64,000 nucleotides of DNA, taken from positions 868,001 to 932,000 of the forward strand of contig CANMRM010000001.1 of NCBI GenBank assembly GCA_947500295.1, in the 5' to 3' direction. Origin of the DNA: an uncultured Kordiimonas sp. Its GTDB lineage: Bacteria > Pseudomonadota > Alphaproteobacteria > Sphingomonadales > Kordiimonadaceae. A program made the translations under genes and the position numbers. The notes under the pieces are model-generated. The model had not been told where the DNA came from and ran no database searches. It was given only the letters and a program-made list of their open reading frames with translations. Shown in pieces: positions 36,315-45,569 of this stretch; within the stretch, counting starts at the first letter, position 1; every line of letters starts with the position of its first letter.

Positions 36315-37589
36315 ATGCCGAATAGCCACGCTATTATGCTGCTGCAGAAACACCAACACCAGCCGCGCCTTGAAGGGACGACCGTGACCCATGAAAACGG
36401 GTATGAAATAACCGACATTACATTGGCCCCCGAGGGCCGCAAGCGCATCGCCTGGGCGCGCGCCAATATGCCGATCCTGCGATCCATTAGCCAAACATTC
36501 GCGCGAACCCAGCCATTCGAAAACCTGACAATCGCCATTTGCCTGCATCTGGAGGCAAAGACAGCGGTGTGGCTCGAAGTCCTAAAGCAGGGCGGGGCCG
36601 AGATCGCTATCACCGGTAGCCCCGGCTCGACCCAGGACGATACCGCGGCAGCACTGGTTGCAGACCATGGTATCGCTGTTTTCACCCGGAGCGACGAAAG
36701 CTTTGAAGACCATTTGGGGTATTGCAGGCGCGTTCTGGAGTTTTCCCCTGACCTTATGGCGGACAATGGCGGAGACTTGCATGCCCTGCTTGCGCAGGAA
36801 CCCGCATTTGCCGAACTCGCCGACACGGTCATGGGCGGAACGGAAGAAACCACTACCGGTGCACGCCGTATTCGCGAGAAAGCCAATCAGTTTGAATTCC
36901 CGACGCTGGTGATCAATGACACTGACGCGAAGCGAATTGTCGAAAACCGATTTGGTGTCGGCAGTAGCGTGGTGGATGGGTTGATGCGTGCGACCAACAT
37001 TATGCTGCACGGAAAACGTGTGGCCGTTGTGGGCTATGGCTATTGTGGTTCGGGCACAGCGCAGCGACTGCGCGGCATGGGTGCACATGTTACCGTTGTT
37101 GATGCGGACCCCTTGAAGCAACTTGAAGCGCACCTCGAGGGTTTTTCCGTCGCGGATTTGAACGCAGCGGTTGAAACGGCTGACATTGTACTCACGGTTA
37201 CCGGCTTCGAAGGCATACTGGGTGCAAGGCAGTTTGCAGCCATGAAAGATGGAGCGCTGATCGCAAACGCTGGGCATTTCGCCAGCGAAATCGACCTGAA
37301 AGCCCTGCAGGAGATGGCAAAATGCAAAGAAGAAGTTCGTGACCATATCTGCAAATATGTTCTCGAAGGAGGTAAAAACCTTTATCTGATCGGGGATGGC
37401 AACCTGATCAATCTGTCTGCCGGCGACGGCAATCCCATCGAGATCATGGATCTTGGCCTTGCCCTGCAATCGCTTAGCCTTGCCCGAATGGCATCAGGCG
37501 ACAAAGACTTGCCAAATGGGGCACAGCGCGTGCCTCGTGACATTGAGCAGGTGGTGGCTAAAGAGGCGCTGAAACACTGGACGCGATAG
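36315..37589 (+). CDS. Archaeal-type S-adenosylhomocysteine hydrolase homologue, altered active site
   Basis: A 424-residue homologue of adenosylhomocysteinase, of the short form common in archaea and lacking the C-terminal KPxHYRY of typical bacterial AhcY. The fold markers are clear: ICLHLEAKTAVWLEVLKQGG with His78, EETTTG with Glu178, NAD site VVGYGYCGSGTAQRLRGMG and NAGHF with His321. Three positions differ from the active site of the human enzyme: Asn151 where Asp131 is expected, Glu210 for Asp190, and Asn373 for His353. Activity or substrate may differ. The start may instead be a GTG at 36384, which has AAGGGA upstream; residue numbers follow the ATG at 36315. Confidence 0.8.
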   Translation: MPNSHAIMLLQKHQHQPRLEGTTVTHENGYEITDITLAPEGRKRIAWARANMPILRSISQTFARTQPFENLTIAICLHLEAKTAVWLEVLKQGGAEIAITGSPGSTQDDTAAALVADHGIAVFTRSDESFEDHLGYCRRVLEFSPDLMADNGGDLHALLAQEPAFAELADTVMGGTEETTTGARRIREKANQFEFPTLVINDTDAKRIVENRFGVGSSVVDGLMRATNIMLHGKRVAVVGYGYCGSGTAQRLRGMGAHVTVVDADPLKQLEAHLEGFSVADLNAAVETADIVLTVTGFEGILGARQFAAMKDGALIANAGHFASEIDLKALQEMAKCKEEVRDHICKYVLEGGKNLYLIGDGNLINLSAGDGNPIEIMDLGLALQSLSLARMASGDKDLPNGAQRVPRDIEQVVAKEALKHWTR

Positions 37590-37717
37590 TTGCCGCCTTT
37601 TGACGGAAAAGCCTTGTGTTTCGCTTTTTTGGGGTGGCTGCGCAATCCATATTGCGTTTGGGCATGCGGTTAAGCGCGGTCGCAGTGTGATCACTCACAT
37701 ATCAAATCAGCAGGCTT

Positions 37718-38932
37718 TTATTCTTCAAGCCCTACAAGCGCACGAGCGAAATCACGAGCGTCAAACGGTTGCAAGTCTTCGATTGCCTCGCCAACGCCGA
37801 TAGCGTGCACCGGCAAGCCGAACTTGTCGGCGCAGGCTACAAGCACGCCTCCGCGCGCGGAGCCATCCAGTTTGGTCATCACAATGCCAGAAATGTTTGC
37901 GAGTTTCTGGAAAACTTCGACCTGATGCACAGCGTTCTGGCCCGTTGTGGCATCAAGCACAATCACGGTGTCGTGCGGTGCCCCATCAAGTTTGTTGCCG
38001 ATGACACGCACAACTTTCGCAAGCTCCGCCATCAATTCATCGCGGTTTTGCAATCGACCAGCTGTATCGATCAGCAGCACATCAACGTTCTCAGCAATCG
38101 CTCGCTCCATCGCCTCGTAAGCAAGCGCGGCTGCATCCGATCCGATTTCCTTGGTGATCACCGGAACACCGACGCGGTCCCCCCAGACCTGAAGCTGCTC
38201 AACCGCTGCGGCGCGGAACGTGTCGCCTGCGGCCAGCATCACGCGTTTGCCGTCATCTTTGAACTTTTTCCCAAGCTTGCCAATTGTTGTTGTTTTGCCA
38301 GCACCGTTCACGCCCGCCATTAGAATAACGTGCGGCTTGTTTGCAGAATTGAGCATCAATGGCTGGGCGACGGGGGCGAGGATTGCTTCGATTTCGGAAG
38401 AAAGAATATTCTTCACCTCCTCATCAGAAATCTCTTTATTGAAGCGATCTCGGGAGAGGGCTGATGCCACTTTTGCAGCCACGTTCACACCGAGATCCGC
38501 TGTTATCAAAAGGTCTTCAAGCTCTTCGAGTGTTTCGTCGTCCAATTTGCGCTTGGTGAAGATGCCGGTAATGCCGTCTGAAACGGCGCTGGTTGATTTC
38601 TTCAAGCCCTTTTTCAGGCGCTTGAACCAACCCTGCGCGCCTTCTTCCTGGCTTCCGGCTTTTTCTGGTTCGCCGTCTTCGACGGTATCGCCTGTGTCTC
38701 CCGATGTTGCAGGTGAGTCAGGGTCTTGCTCAGGAATTTCCGGCGCAGGCGTTTCAAGCACGGGAGCAATCTGGACTTGTTGTGCGCCGGGTTCTTCTTC
38801 TGATTCCTGAGATGCAGGCGGCATGCCCTCGCTCTCGTGCGGCTGCGTGCTTTCTGCTTCAGTTACAGCTGCATCTTCCTGCTTTTTGTTGCGCAGGCGC
38901 TGAAACCAGCTTTGCTTGTCTTTATTGCTCAC
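37718..38932 (-). CDS. ftsY: Signal recognition particle receptor FtsY
   Basis: A 404-residue GTPase. An acidic, low-complexity N-terminal region (residues about 1-95) is followed by the helical N domain and the G domain with GVNGAGKTTTIGKLG (P-loop, around residue 207), DTFRAAAVEQLQVW, DTAGRLQNRDELMAEL and TKLDGSARGG. It docks SRP-ribosome complexes to the inner membrane by pairing with Ffh, which is encoded at 47.7 kb. GTG is the start. It is the third gene of dapF-mtaB-ftsY, 13 bases after mtaB. Confidence 0.96.
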   Translation of the reverse strand: MSNKDKQSWFQRLRNKKQEDAAVTEAESTQPHESEGMPPASQESEEEPGAQQVQIAPVLETPAPEIPEQDPDSPATSGDTGDTVEDGEPEKAGSQEEGAQGWFKRLKKGLKKSTSAVSDGITGIFTKRKLDDETLEELEDLLITADLGVNVAAKVASALSRDRFNKEISDEEVKNILSSEIEAILAPVAQPLMLNSANKPHVILMAGVNGAGKTTTIGKLGKKFKDDGKRVMLAAGDTFRAAAVEQLQVWGDRVGVPVITKEIGSDAAALAYEAMERAIAENVDVLLIDTAGRLQNRDELMAELAKVVRVIGNKLDGAPHDTVIVLDATTGQNAVHQVEVFQKLANISGIVMTKLDGSARGGVLVACADKFGLPVHAIGVGEAIEDLQPFDARDFARALVGLEE

Positions 38933-38945
38933 GCCGATGTTCTCT

Positions 38946-40238
38946 TTACTTTCTTAAGGGCGAAGCTGACATGACCATTTTGCCAGCTGCCGTCAAGGTT
39001 ACGGGGAGGATCGTCCCAACAAGATTTGTGGCATTGGTCACGCCTTCAACAGAGACCGGGATGAATTGTTCACTGTGGCCGGTGAGCATGCCGTCTGACG
39101 TTGCTTTTTCAATCAGCACTTGTGCTGTTTTCCCGACACTCGCTTGCATCAGCTTTGCTACCTGGCCCTCTCCGGCGGCTCGCAGCATGGCGGCGCGCTC
39201 TTTTCTGATGGCTTTAGGCACCTGATTGGGGATTTTTGCAGCAGGCGTGCCCTCCCGTTCCGAGTAGGGAAACACATGCAACCAGGTGAGATCACATTCG
39301 CCCACAAGCTTCAGGCTGTTTTCAAACATAGCGTCTGTTTCGGTTGGGAAACCGGCAATGATGTCAGCGCCGTATACCATTTCCGGCCTTGCCTTGCTGA
39401 CAGTTTGGCAAAATTCAATCGCATCTTCACGCATGTGCCGGCGTTTCATTCGTTTCAATGTCATATTGTCGCCGGCCTGCAAGCTAAGGTGCAGGTGCGG
39501 CATCAATCGCGCGTCGCCGACAATGGCGTCCATCAGGGGTTCGTCGACTTCGATGCTGTCGATCGAGCTGATCCTCAGTCGAGGCAGGTCTGGCACAAGC
39601 GTCAGAATTTTCTGTACAAGAGTGCCCAGTGTCGGCGTACCCGGCAAATCCTCACCATAGCTGGTAATGTCCACGCCGGTCAGGACCACTTCCTGATAGC
39701 CTTGCTGTACAAGGTTTTTAATCTGATTAATGACCTCACCGACACCCGTTGAGCGGCTGTTTCCACGGCCATAAGGGATGATACAGAACGTACAGCGGTG
39801 GTTGCAGCCATTCTGGATCTGGACAAAGGCGCGCGAGCGTTCCCCAAATCCATCGATCAGGTGTCCGGCAGTTTCCTTGACAGAGAAGATGTCGTTCACT
39901 TGCACCCGTTCGGCGTGGGTGAGGTTCAGTCCTTCAAAGGATTTTGCTTCCAGTTTTTCCTGATTGCCGATGACACTCGTTACCTCGTTCATCGAAGCAA
40001 ATTGTCCCGGGTCGACCTGTGCGGCGCAGCCGGTAACAACAATAGGTGTTTCCGGGCGTTCACGTTTCATGCGGCGGATACTTTGCCGGGCCTGGCGTGT
40101 TGCCTCTGCGGTTACAGCGCATGTGTTGACGATGATGATATCATTCAGGCCAGCATCTTCAGCGTGGCGGCGCATAACCTCACTTTCGTAGGCGTTAAGG
40201 CGGCAGCCAAAGGTCACGACTTCTGGTTTTGCATTCAT
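38946..40238 (-). CDS. mtaB: tRNA t6A37 methylthiotransferase
   Basis: A 430-residue radical-SAM methylthiotransferase. The N-terminal domain begins VVTFGCRLNAYESEVMRRHA, typical of MtaB rather than MiaB or RimO. The radical-SAM triad is CNHRCTFCIIPYGRGNSR near residue 150, and a TRAM-like domain closes the protein. It converts t6A37 to ms2t6A37 in tRNAs. The start at 40238 overlaps the dapF stop by four bases and has GCGAGG upstream; an upstream in-frame codon at 40307 is rejected. It is in the dapF-mtaB-ftsY operon. Confidence 0.93.
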   Translation of the reverse strand: MNAKPEVVTFGCRLNAYESEVMRRHAEDAGLNDIIIVNTCAVTAEATRQARQSIRRMKRERPETPIVVTGCAAQVDPGQFASMNEVTSVIGNQEKLEAKSFEGLNLTHAERVQVNDIFSVKETAGHLIDGFGERSRAFVQIQNGCNHRCTFCIIPYGRGNSRSTGVGEVINQIKNLVQQGYQEVVLTGVDITSYGEDLPGTPTLGTLVQKILTLVPDLPRLRISSIDSIEVDEPLMDAIVGDARLMPHLHLSLQAGDNMTLKRMKRRHMREDAIEFCQTVSKARPEMVYGADIIAGFPTETDAMFENSLKLVGECDLTWLHVFPYSEREGTPAAKIPNQVPKAIRKERAAMLRAAGEGQVAKLMQASVGKTAQVLIEKATSDGMLTGHSEQFIPVSVEGVTNATNLVGTILPVTLTAAGKMVMSASPLRK

Positions 40239-41056
40239 AGGCGCACCTCGCCCGAGAAAACAAAGGTCGCGGGGCCCGTCATCTGAACAGTGCCGTTTTC
40301 CAGCCATTCAATATCCAGATCGCCGCCATCCAGTTGTACGATAGCTTTTCTCTCGATCAGTTCACGGCGGCTGGCGGCGACAACGCTTGCGCATGCGGCA
40401 CTGCCGCAGGCCTCGGTGACACCTGCACCGCGTTCCCACACACGTTGACGGATAACGCCTTCTGTCACGGTAACGACAGAGACATTGACCCGCTCGGGAA
40501 ACAAAGCATCGTTTTCGATTTCAGGGCCCCATTTTTCAAGATCAATTGCGTCAGCATCTTCAACAAAAAAAACTGCGTGCGGATTTCCCATGTTTACACA
40601 GGAAGGGTCTGCCAAAGGTCCCTTTTGATAAAAGACATGGTTTGTGTCGCTATCCCGGGCGAGCGGGATGGCAGACCAGTCAGTTGCGGCTTGCCCCATA
40701 TTCACGGAAATCTTGCTGCCCGCCGCAATGGCGCTTAACTGACCGGCGTCCGTTTCAATACTCACTTCAGGTGTACTTGTCTCTTCGAGCATCAACTGAC
40801 CGACACAGCGGGTGGCGTTGCCACAGGCGCCAACCCGGCTACCGTCAGCGTTCCAGATTTCCATAAAAACATCACACGAACGGCTGGAGCGCAGCACAAT
40901 CAATTGATCACACCCAATACCACGCCGACGGTCGGCGAGCGACCGTGCGCGTGTTTCCGTCATCTCAAGCTGGTTGCTGCGCGCATCAAAAATGGCGAAG
41001 TCGTTGCCGAGCCCGTGCATTTTCACAAAGGGATATATGTGGTCGCTTGGTGTCAT
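40235..41056 (-). CDS. dapF: Diaminopimelate epimerase
   Basis: A 273-residue cofactor-independent epimerase that turns LL- into meso-diaminopimelate for lysine and murein synthesis. The fold starts FVKMHGLGNDFAIFDARSN. The two catalytic cysteines are in SRVGACGNATRC (near residue 76) and in GVTEACGSAACAS (near residue 219). The length fits the family. It overlaps mtaB by four bases and leads the operon; a 138-base divergent region separates it from the sulfotransferase-like gene. Confidence 0.95.
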   Translation of the reverse strand: MTPSDHIYPFVKMHGLGNDFAIFDARSNQLEMTETRARSLADRRRGIGCDQLIVLRSSRSCDVFMEIWNADGSRVGACGNATRCVGQLMLEETSTPEVSIETDAGQLSAIAAGSKISVNMGQAATDWSAIPLARDSDTNHVFYQKGPLADPSCVNMGNPHAVFFVEDADAIDLEKWGPEIENDALFPERVNVSVVTVTEGVIRQRVWERGAGVTEACGSAACASVVAASRRELIERKAIVQLDGGDLDIEWLENGTVQMTGPATFVFSGEVRL

Positions 41057-41194
41057 GACGCGCTTATATGGGGACAGCAGGCACAGAGTCTATCCTTTTT
41101 GGTTTGATGTGATACTCCAAACATTGCTTTTTTCGGCTGAATTGTGAATTTTGATGGCAGCACCCATTCATAGAAAGCGCCCAGAAACTTCCTG

Positions 41195-42184
41195 ATGAAA
41201 AAACTAGTGATTCATATGGGAGCGCACCGTTGCGGCTCAACCGCCATACAGTCGCTCCTTCGGCGCGAACAGGATCAGCTTCTGGATCGGGGCGTGCGCG
41301 TGTATTTGAGAGCGGACATGGTTTCCGGGGGCATGGACCTCCGGCGTCTGCACCGGTACATGCTGGTGAACCCGTCCTGGCAGAGAAAACTGAAGCAAAT
41401 TGCCCAAAGTCTTTGCGCTATGGATCATGATGTATTGTTGGCGAGCGAAGAAAACCTGATGGGGACGATGCCGGCTGTGCGTGGTCACGGGTTTTATCCG
41501 CATTTTGACCGCCTCATTCGGGCCCTGGCTCGTCTTGATGTCATGGTGGATGGCACCGTTGCGATAGCGCCGCGTTTGGTTGTTCGCCGGCAGGACCACT
41601 ATCTTGAATCGGTTTATGCCTTTCGGGTTTCGCGGGGGTTTGCAAAGGGTTTTGACAGCTTTGTGCGTACGGTGACCCGGTCGCCCATTTCCTGGTTGCG
41701 GCTGGGCCAGACGATGTCCGGTTTGCCGGCAACCATGGACCCAGCCATAGCCTTGCTGGAGGCATGGCCAAAACCTGCCGCCGCGGACAAAGCCCTGGAT
41801 TTTCTTATCGGGCCCAGCGATGTTGAATTGTCCGTGCATCGATTGACCGGCAATACAAGGTACTCGTCTTCTGGCCTCAGGTTCATCCTGGCGCTCAACC
41901 GGGCGAAGGTTGCGTGGCAAAACGCAGATTGGAAACGTGATGTTTTTGATCTCGTGGATATCTACCGGGATGATCCGGAAGCGGACCTCGCCTACGCGAT
42001 AAAACACCGTGTTGGAGCCCGTGAGTTTGCCAGGTTTGAAAGCCACTACTCACCCGAGGCCAAACTTGGTTTTACTAGAGATGAACGTGCAGCATTTTTG
42101 GCACAATACGCTGACGAGAATCGTGAATTTCTGAGCTTGCCTATCGTTGCCGGCACCGCGGACAGCTGGGCCTTGCCGGGTTAG
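41195..42184 (+). CDS. Sulfotransferase-like protein
   Basis: A 329-residue protein starting KKLVIHMGAHRCGSTAIQSLL, which looks like the PAPS-binding 5'-phosphosulfate loop of sulfotransferases. Two later segments, PRLVVRRQDHYLESVYAFRV and VELSVHRLTGNTRY, could be the 3'-phosphate-binding region, but the match is weaker. Related bacterial proteins modify cell-surface glycans. No glycan cluster is adjacent, so the acceptor is unknown. The ATG has a poor ribosome site. The stop overlaps the convergent anion transporter stop by four bases. Confidence 0.65.
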   Translation: MKKLVIHMGAHRCGSTAIQSLLRREQDQLLDRGVRVYLRADMVSGGMDLRRLHRYMLVNPSWQRKLKQIAQSLCAMDHDVLLASEENLMGTMPAVRGHGFYPHFDRLIRALARLDVMVDGTVAIAPRLVVRRQDHYLESVYAFRVSRGFAKGFDSFVRTVTRSPISWLRLGQTMSGLPATMDPAIALLEAWPKPAAADKALDFLIGPSDVELSVHRLTGNTRYSSSGLRFILALNRAKVAWQNADWKRDVFDLVDIYRDDPEADLAYAIKHRVGAREFARFESHYSPEAKLGFTRDERAAFLAQYADENREFLSLPIVAGTADSWALPG

Positions 42185-43641
42185 CCAAACACTATTGGCA
42201 ATAAAGCGTAGCAAACAGCAGTCACCAAAAACGTCCCGATAATATTCAGCCAAAGACCCGCGCGTGCAAGCGTTGGAATGGTGATGTGACCGCTTGAATA
42301 GATGACTGCATTTGGGGCGGTCGCCACAGGCAACATGAATGCGCAACTGGCAGCCATTGCGGTTGGTGCAGCCAGCATCAGCGGATCGATGTTGCCGACG
42401 GCTGCAACAGCCGCAAGCACAGGCACCAGTGCCGCTGTTGTGGCTGTGTTGCTGGTCAATTCAGTCAGGAAAATCACTAGCCCGACAATCGACAAAATGA
42501 GAAGCACAAGAGGGGCGCCTGAAAGTATGGAAAGGCTGTCCCCAATCCAGATTGCGAGACCGGTTTTTTTGATTGCGGCTGCGAGGCTCAGGCCGCCACC
42601 GAACAGAAGTATCACGCCCCAAGGCAACTTGACAGCCGACTCCCAGTCTAGCAGCCGGTCACGGTTTTCAGTCTTTGCCGGGATCAGAAACATGGCAAGA
42701 GCCCCGGCAACTGCGACCACCATGTTGCTGAAGCCTTCCATGCCTGGGATTTTCCGGACTGCAACCACAGAAATCCAGGCAATAGCCATGCAGGCAAAAA
42801 CAATTGAAACTCGTTTTTCTGCCGCGCTCATCTTGGGGAGAGCGCCCAGTTCCCTGGCGACCACTTCGTCTCCACCCCTTGCTTCTTCTGGGTCGATCCT
42901 GAAAGCGATTTTTGTCAGCACGAGCCAGGCTGCCGGTATCATTACGGCGACCACCGGAACGCCAAAAAGCATCCAATCCAGAAAGCTGATCGCAGTACCG
43001 GTTTCCTGTTCCATAAACGCAACGACAAATGCGTTTGGAGGTGTGCCAATTATCGTGCCCAGGCCGCCGATTGACGCGGACCAGGCACAACCGATTAACA
43101 GGGCAATGGTGAACTTGTGCTCGAACGCTTTTTCACCGAGGACTGTTTGAGCGACGCTGAGCGCTATGGGTACCATCATCAAGGTCGTTGCAGTGTTTGA
43201 TATCCACATGGACAGTAGAGCGCTTGCGACCATAAACCCGGCAATCAGGGAGGCTGGGTGACCGCCGGATTTCGCCAGAATGTTGAGTGCAATGCGCTTG
43301 TGCAGGTTCCAGCGCTGCATGGCCATGGCGGCAATAAAGCCACCAAGCAACAGGAATATGACAGGGTCAGTGTAGGGATTTGACGCCTCTCTGGCTGAAG
43401 AGACCCCCATCATTGGCAAAAGTACCAGTGGCAGGAGACTGGTGGCGGGAACTGGAATTGCCTCTGTCGCCCACCAGACCGCCATCAGGCCAACAATTGC
43501 AACCACATCCCACGCCTCAGCTGAAAGGCTTCCTGGCCGATCTACAATCAATAGGACGAGAAACACGATTGGGCCCAGCACAAGTCCAATGTCCTGATAG
43601 CGGGCTCGTGGGCGACGAGGCTCTGAAAAATGTTCCGGCAT
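42181..43641 (-). CDS. DASS family sodium-coupled anion transporter (SLC13)
   Basis: About 486 residues with 11-12 hydrophobic segments. Family signatures are WWATEAIPVPATSLLPLVLL near the N-terminus, SNTATTLMMVPIALSVAQTV around residue 155, and the second SNT motif, SNTATTAALVPVLAAVA, around residue 400. The two SNT motifs line the sodium and substrate site in VcINDY-type transporters. The family moves dicarboxylates, citrate or sulfate into the cell. The substrate cannot be assigned. The ATG at 43641 is preferred over a TTG five codons earlier. Stop codons overlap with the convergent neighbour. Confidence 0.9.
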   Translation of the reverse strand: MPEHFSEPRRPRARYQDIGLVLGPIVFLVLLIVDRPGSLSAEAWDVVAIVGLMAVWWATEAIPVPATSLLPLVLLPMMGVSSAREASNPYTDPVIFLLLGGFIAAMAMQRWNLHKRIALNILAKSGGHPASLIAGFMVASALLSMWISNTATTLMMVPIALSVAQTVLGEKAFEHKFTIALLIGCAWSASIGGLGTIIGTPPNAFVVAFMEQETGTAISFLDWMLFGVPVVAVMIPAAWLVLTKIAFRIDPEEARGGDEVVARELGALPKMSAAEKRVSIVFACMAIAWISVVAVRKIPGMEGFSNMVVAVAGALAMFLIPAKTENRDRLLDWESAVKLPWGVILLFGGGLSLAAAIKKTGLAIWIGDSLSILSGAPLVLLILSIVGLVIFLTELTSNTATTAALVPVLAAVAAVGNIDPLMLAAPTAMAASCAFMLPVATAPNAVIYSSGHITIPTLARAGLWLNIIGTFLVTAVCYALLPIVFG

Positions 43642-43781
43642 GCTCGGAAGATCCAATCCTGTTTAAAAGTGTGCCTTTGATAATTTTTTTACCAAATTGC
43701 TTTAAGTGTCTTCTGTTGTGGATATCCGCAAATCGAATTAGTGTAAACGGGGGTGCGGGTTAAAGTGGGTAGGTACGCGCA

Positions 43782-45569
43782 ATGACGAGCATTGGTCCGG
43801 AGCATGACCGGCAGACCGGTTATGAGGACGTACCCTACAAATTTGACGATAGTGACCCTGTGATCAGACGCAGAGTACGGGTGATTGTCGGCGAGCTGTA
43901 CTATCGCCAATTCTACATTCTGTGGGCACTTACTGTTGCCTACTATTTGCTTGTGGTTGTTAGAGACATTGTGTCTGCACCTGCCGATGTGGCGCTTTGG
44001 CTGCACGTTTCAAATGCTACCGTTCTGACGAGTTTGGCGTTGACGTATATTTTTGAACGCGTTGGCAAGATCGGCGCTGCCAACATATATCTTGCGCCCA
44101 TACCGACAGCCCTGGCGATGGTTATAAACGTATACCTGCACGTCATCCTGACGGGAGATGTGAATACAATTGCGCGCGGCCTGCTGGTCATTATGGCGTT
44201 TAGCGTGGTTTCCATGCTGCCGTGGGTTTTCTGGTTGCTGGCCGGGTTTGCAACCATTTCGCATATTTGCATAGCCTATGAGGTAATGGGCCCTGAGAGC
44301 ACAACGATGATCGGCGTCGGAATCGGTGCCTTGATGGTCTCCTATGGCGGTTTTGTGGTGCGCTATAATTCCATCCGGGAACAGGCGCGCCTCAATCTGC
44401 TTAACCAGGAACGGGCGGAAAAGCTTGAGCAACTCGCTCGAGCCAAGGATGAGTTCATTGCCAACATGAGCCATGAACTCAGAACACCTCTCACCGGTCT
44501 CATGGGGATGGTGGACCTGTTGGACAAAGCGGACCTGAGGAATGAAGAGCGGCACTATCTGAACACGGCCAAGACAAGTGCCGAGACCCTCAGGATTGTG
44601 ATTGACGATATTCTAAGCCTTTCGAAACTTGGTGCGGGCAAGTTGGCACTGAAAGTAGAGCCGTTTGATCTCAACCTACTGCTTTCTGAAGTGGCAGAAA
44701 TGATGGCGGTGGGTGCGACGAATAAAGGAGTTGGTCTCGCACTCAAGCTCCCGCCTGAGCCCTTGCCAATATTGATTGCTGACCAATCTCGATTGCGGCA
44801 AATTCTATTTAACCTGCTTGGCAATGCGGTAAAATTTACCAATGAAGGTCAGGTCGTCCTGGCTGCCGAGGAAATGGGCGTTTCTGAAAACAATTTAACC
44901 ATCCGTTTGTCGGTCGAGGATACCGGTGTAGGCATTGCCGCCCATGATCTGGAGCGGTTGTTCAACAGGTTTGAGCAAGCGGATAGTTCTTCTACGCGGG
45001 AGCAGGCAGGAACAGGCCTTGGTCTTGCCATATGCAGGGAACTTGCCGACCTGATGGGAACAAGGATTGAGGTAGAAAGTAAACTTGGTGCTGGATCCCG
45101 CTTCTGGTTCGACCTCACAGTTGGCATCAGCGACGAAAAACCAAAGCCTGGACGCGCGAGCAAGGACGATCCCAGGTCGGTGCAAACATTGCTTGAAATG
45201 CCCTTTAAAGTGCTTGTCGCGGAGGACAACCCGGTTAACCAGATGCTGATTAAAAAATTGACGTCGGCCGGCAACTGGCTGCCAGTGTTTGTGTCCGACG
45301 GCAAACAGGCATTGGAAGCTTCTGCAGATCAAAAGTTCGACTTTATTTTGATGGACATTCAAATGCCTGTCATGAATGGCGAGGTTGCTGCCTCGGCTAT
45401 TCGGACCGGCGATAACCCCAACAAAACCACACCAATTTTCGCCTTGACCGCCAATTGCCTGCCAGAGGACGTGGAACGTTATTTGTCGTTGGGGATGACG
45501 GATTCAATTGCCAAACCGATCAAATTTGACGAATTTTACCAGACGATTGCCAAACACTTGGCAATTTGA
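43782..45569 (+). CDS. Hybrid histidine kinase, first of tandem pair
   Basis: A 595-residue hybrid kinase: an N-terminal membrane region with about six helices (residues about 40-195), a short coiled linker, HisKA with His231 in NMSHELRTPLTGLMGMVDLL, a HATPase domain with EDTGVGIAAHDLERL and [17 protein letters not shown], and a C-terminal receiver with Asp525 in LMDIQMPVMNGEV. There is no recognisable sensory domain beyond the membrane part, and no output domain, so a phosphotransfer partner is needed. The stop overlaps the possible TTG start of the next, similar kinase. Confidence 0.92.
   Translation: MTSIGPEHDRQTGYEDVPYKFDDSDPVIRRRVRVIVGELYYRQFYILWALTVAYYLLVVVRDIVSAPADVALWLHVSNATVLTSLALTYIFERVGKIGAANIYLAPIPTALAMVINVYLHVILTGDVNTIARGLLVIMAFSVVSMLPWVFWLLAGFATISHICIAYEVMGPESTTMIGVGIGALMVSYGGFVVRYNSIREQARLNLLNQERAEKLEQLARAKDEFIANMSHELRTPLTGLMGMVDLLDKADLRNEERHYLNTAKTSAETLRIVIDDILSLSKLGAGKLALKVEPFDLNLLLSEVAEMMAVGATNKGVGLALKLPPEPLPILIADQSRLRQILFNLLGNAVKFTNEGQVVLAAEEMGVSENNLTIRLSVEDTGVGIAAHDLERLFNRFEQADSSSTREQAGTGLGLAICRELADLMGTRIEVESKLGAGSRFWFDLTVGISDEKPKPGRASKDDPRSVQTLLEMPFKVLVAEDNPVNQMLIKKLTSAGNWLPVFVSDGKQALEASADQKFDFILMDIQMPVMNGEVAASAIRTGDNPNKTTPIFALTANCLPEDVERYLSLGMTDSIAKPIKFDEFYQTIAKHLAI

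Noticed and set aside
36582-37469. 295-codon minus-strand frame
   Set aside because: Antisense to the SAH-hydrolase homologue, which has clear motifs; no ribosome site.
37640-37658. CGCAAT-N4-ATTGCG hairpin after the SAH-hydrolase homologue as terminator
   Set aside because: The stem is only six bases and is followed by just three T residues, so it is not a convincing terminator.
42302-43150. 282-codon plus-strand frame
   Set aside because: Antisense to the anion transporter; composition is a mirror of the membrane helices on the other strand.
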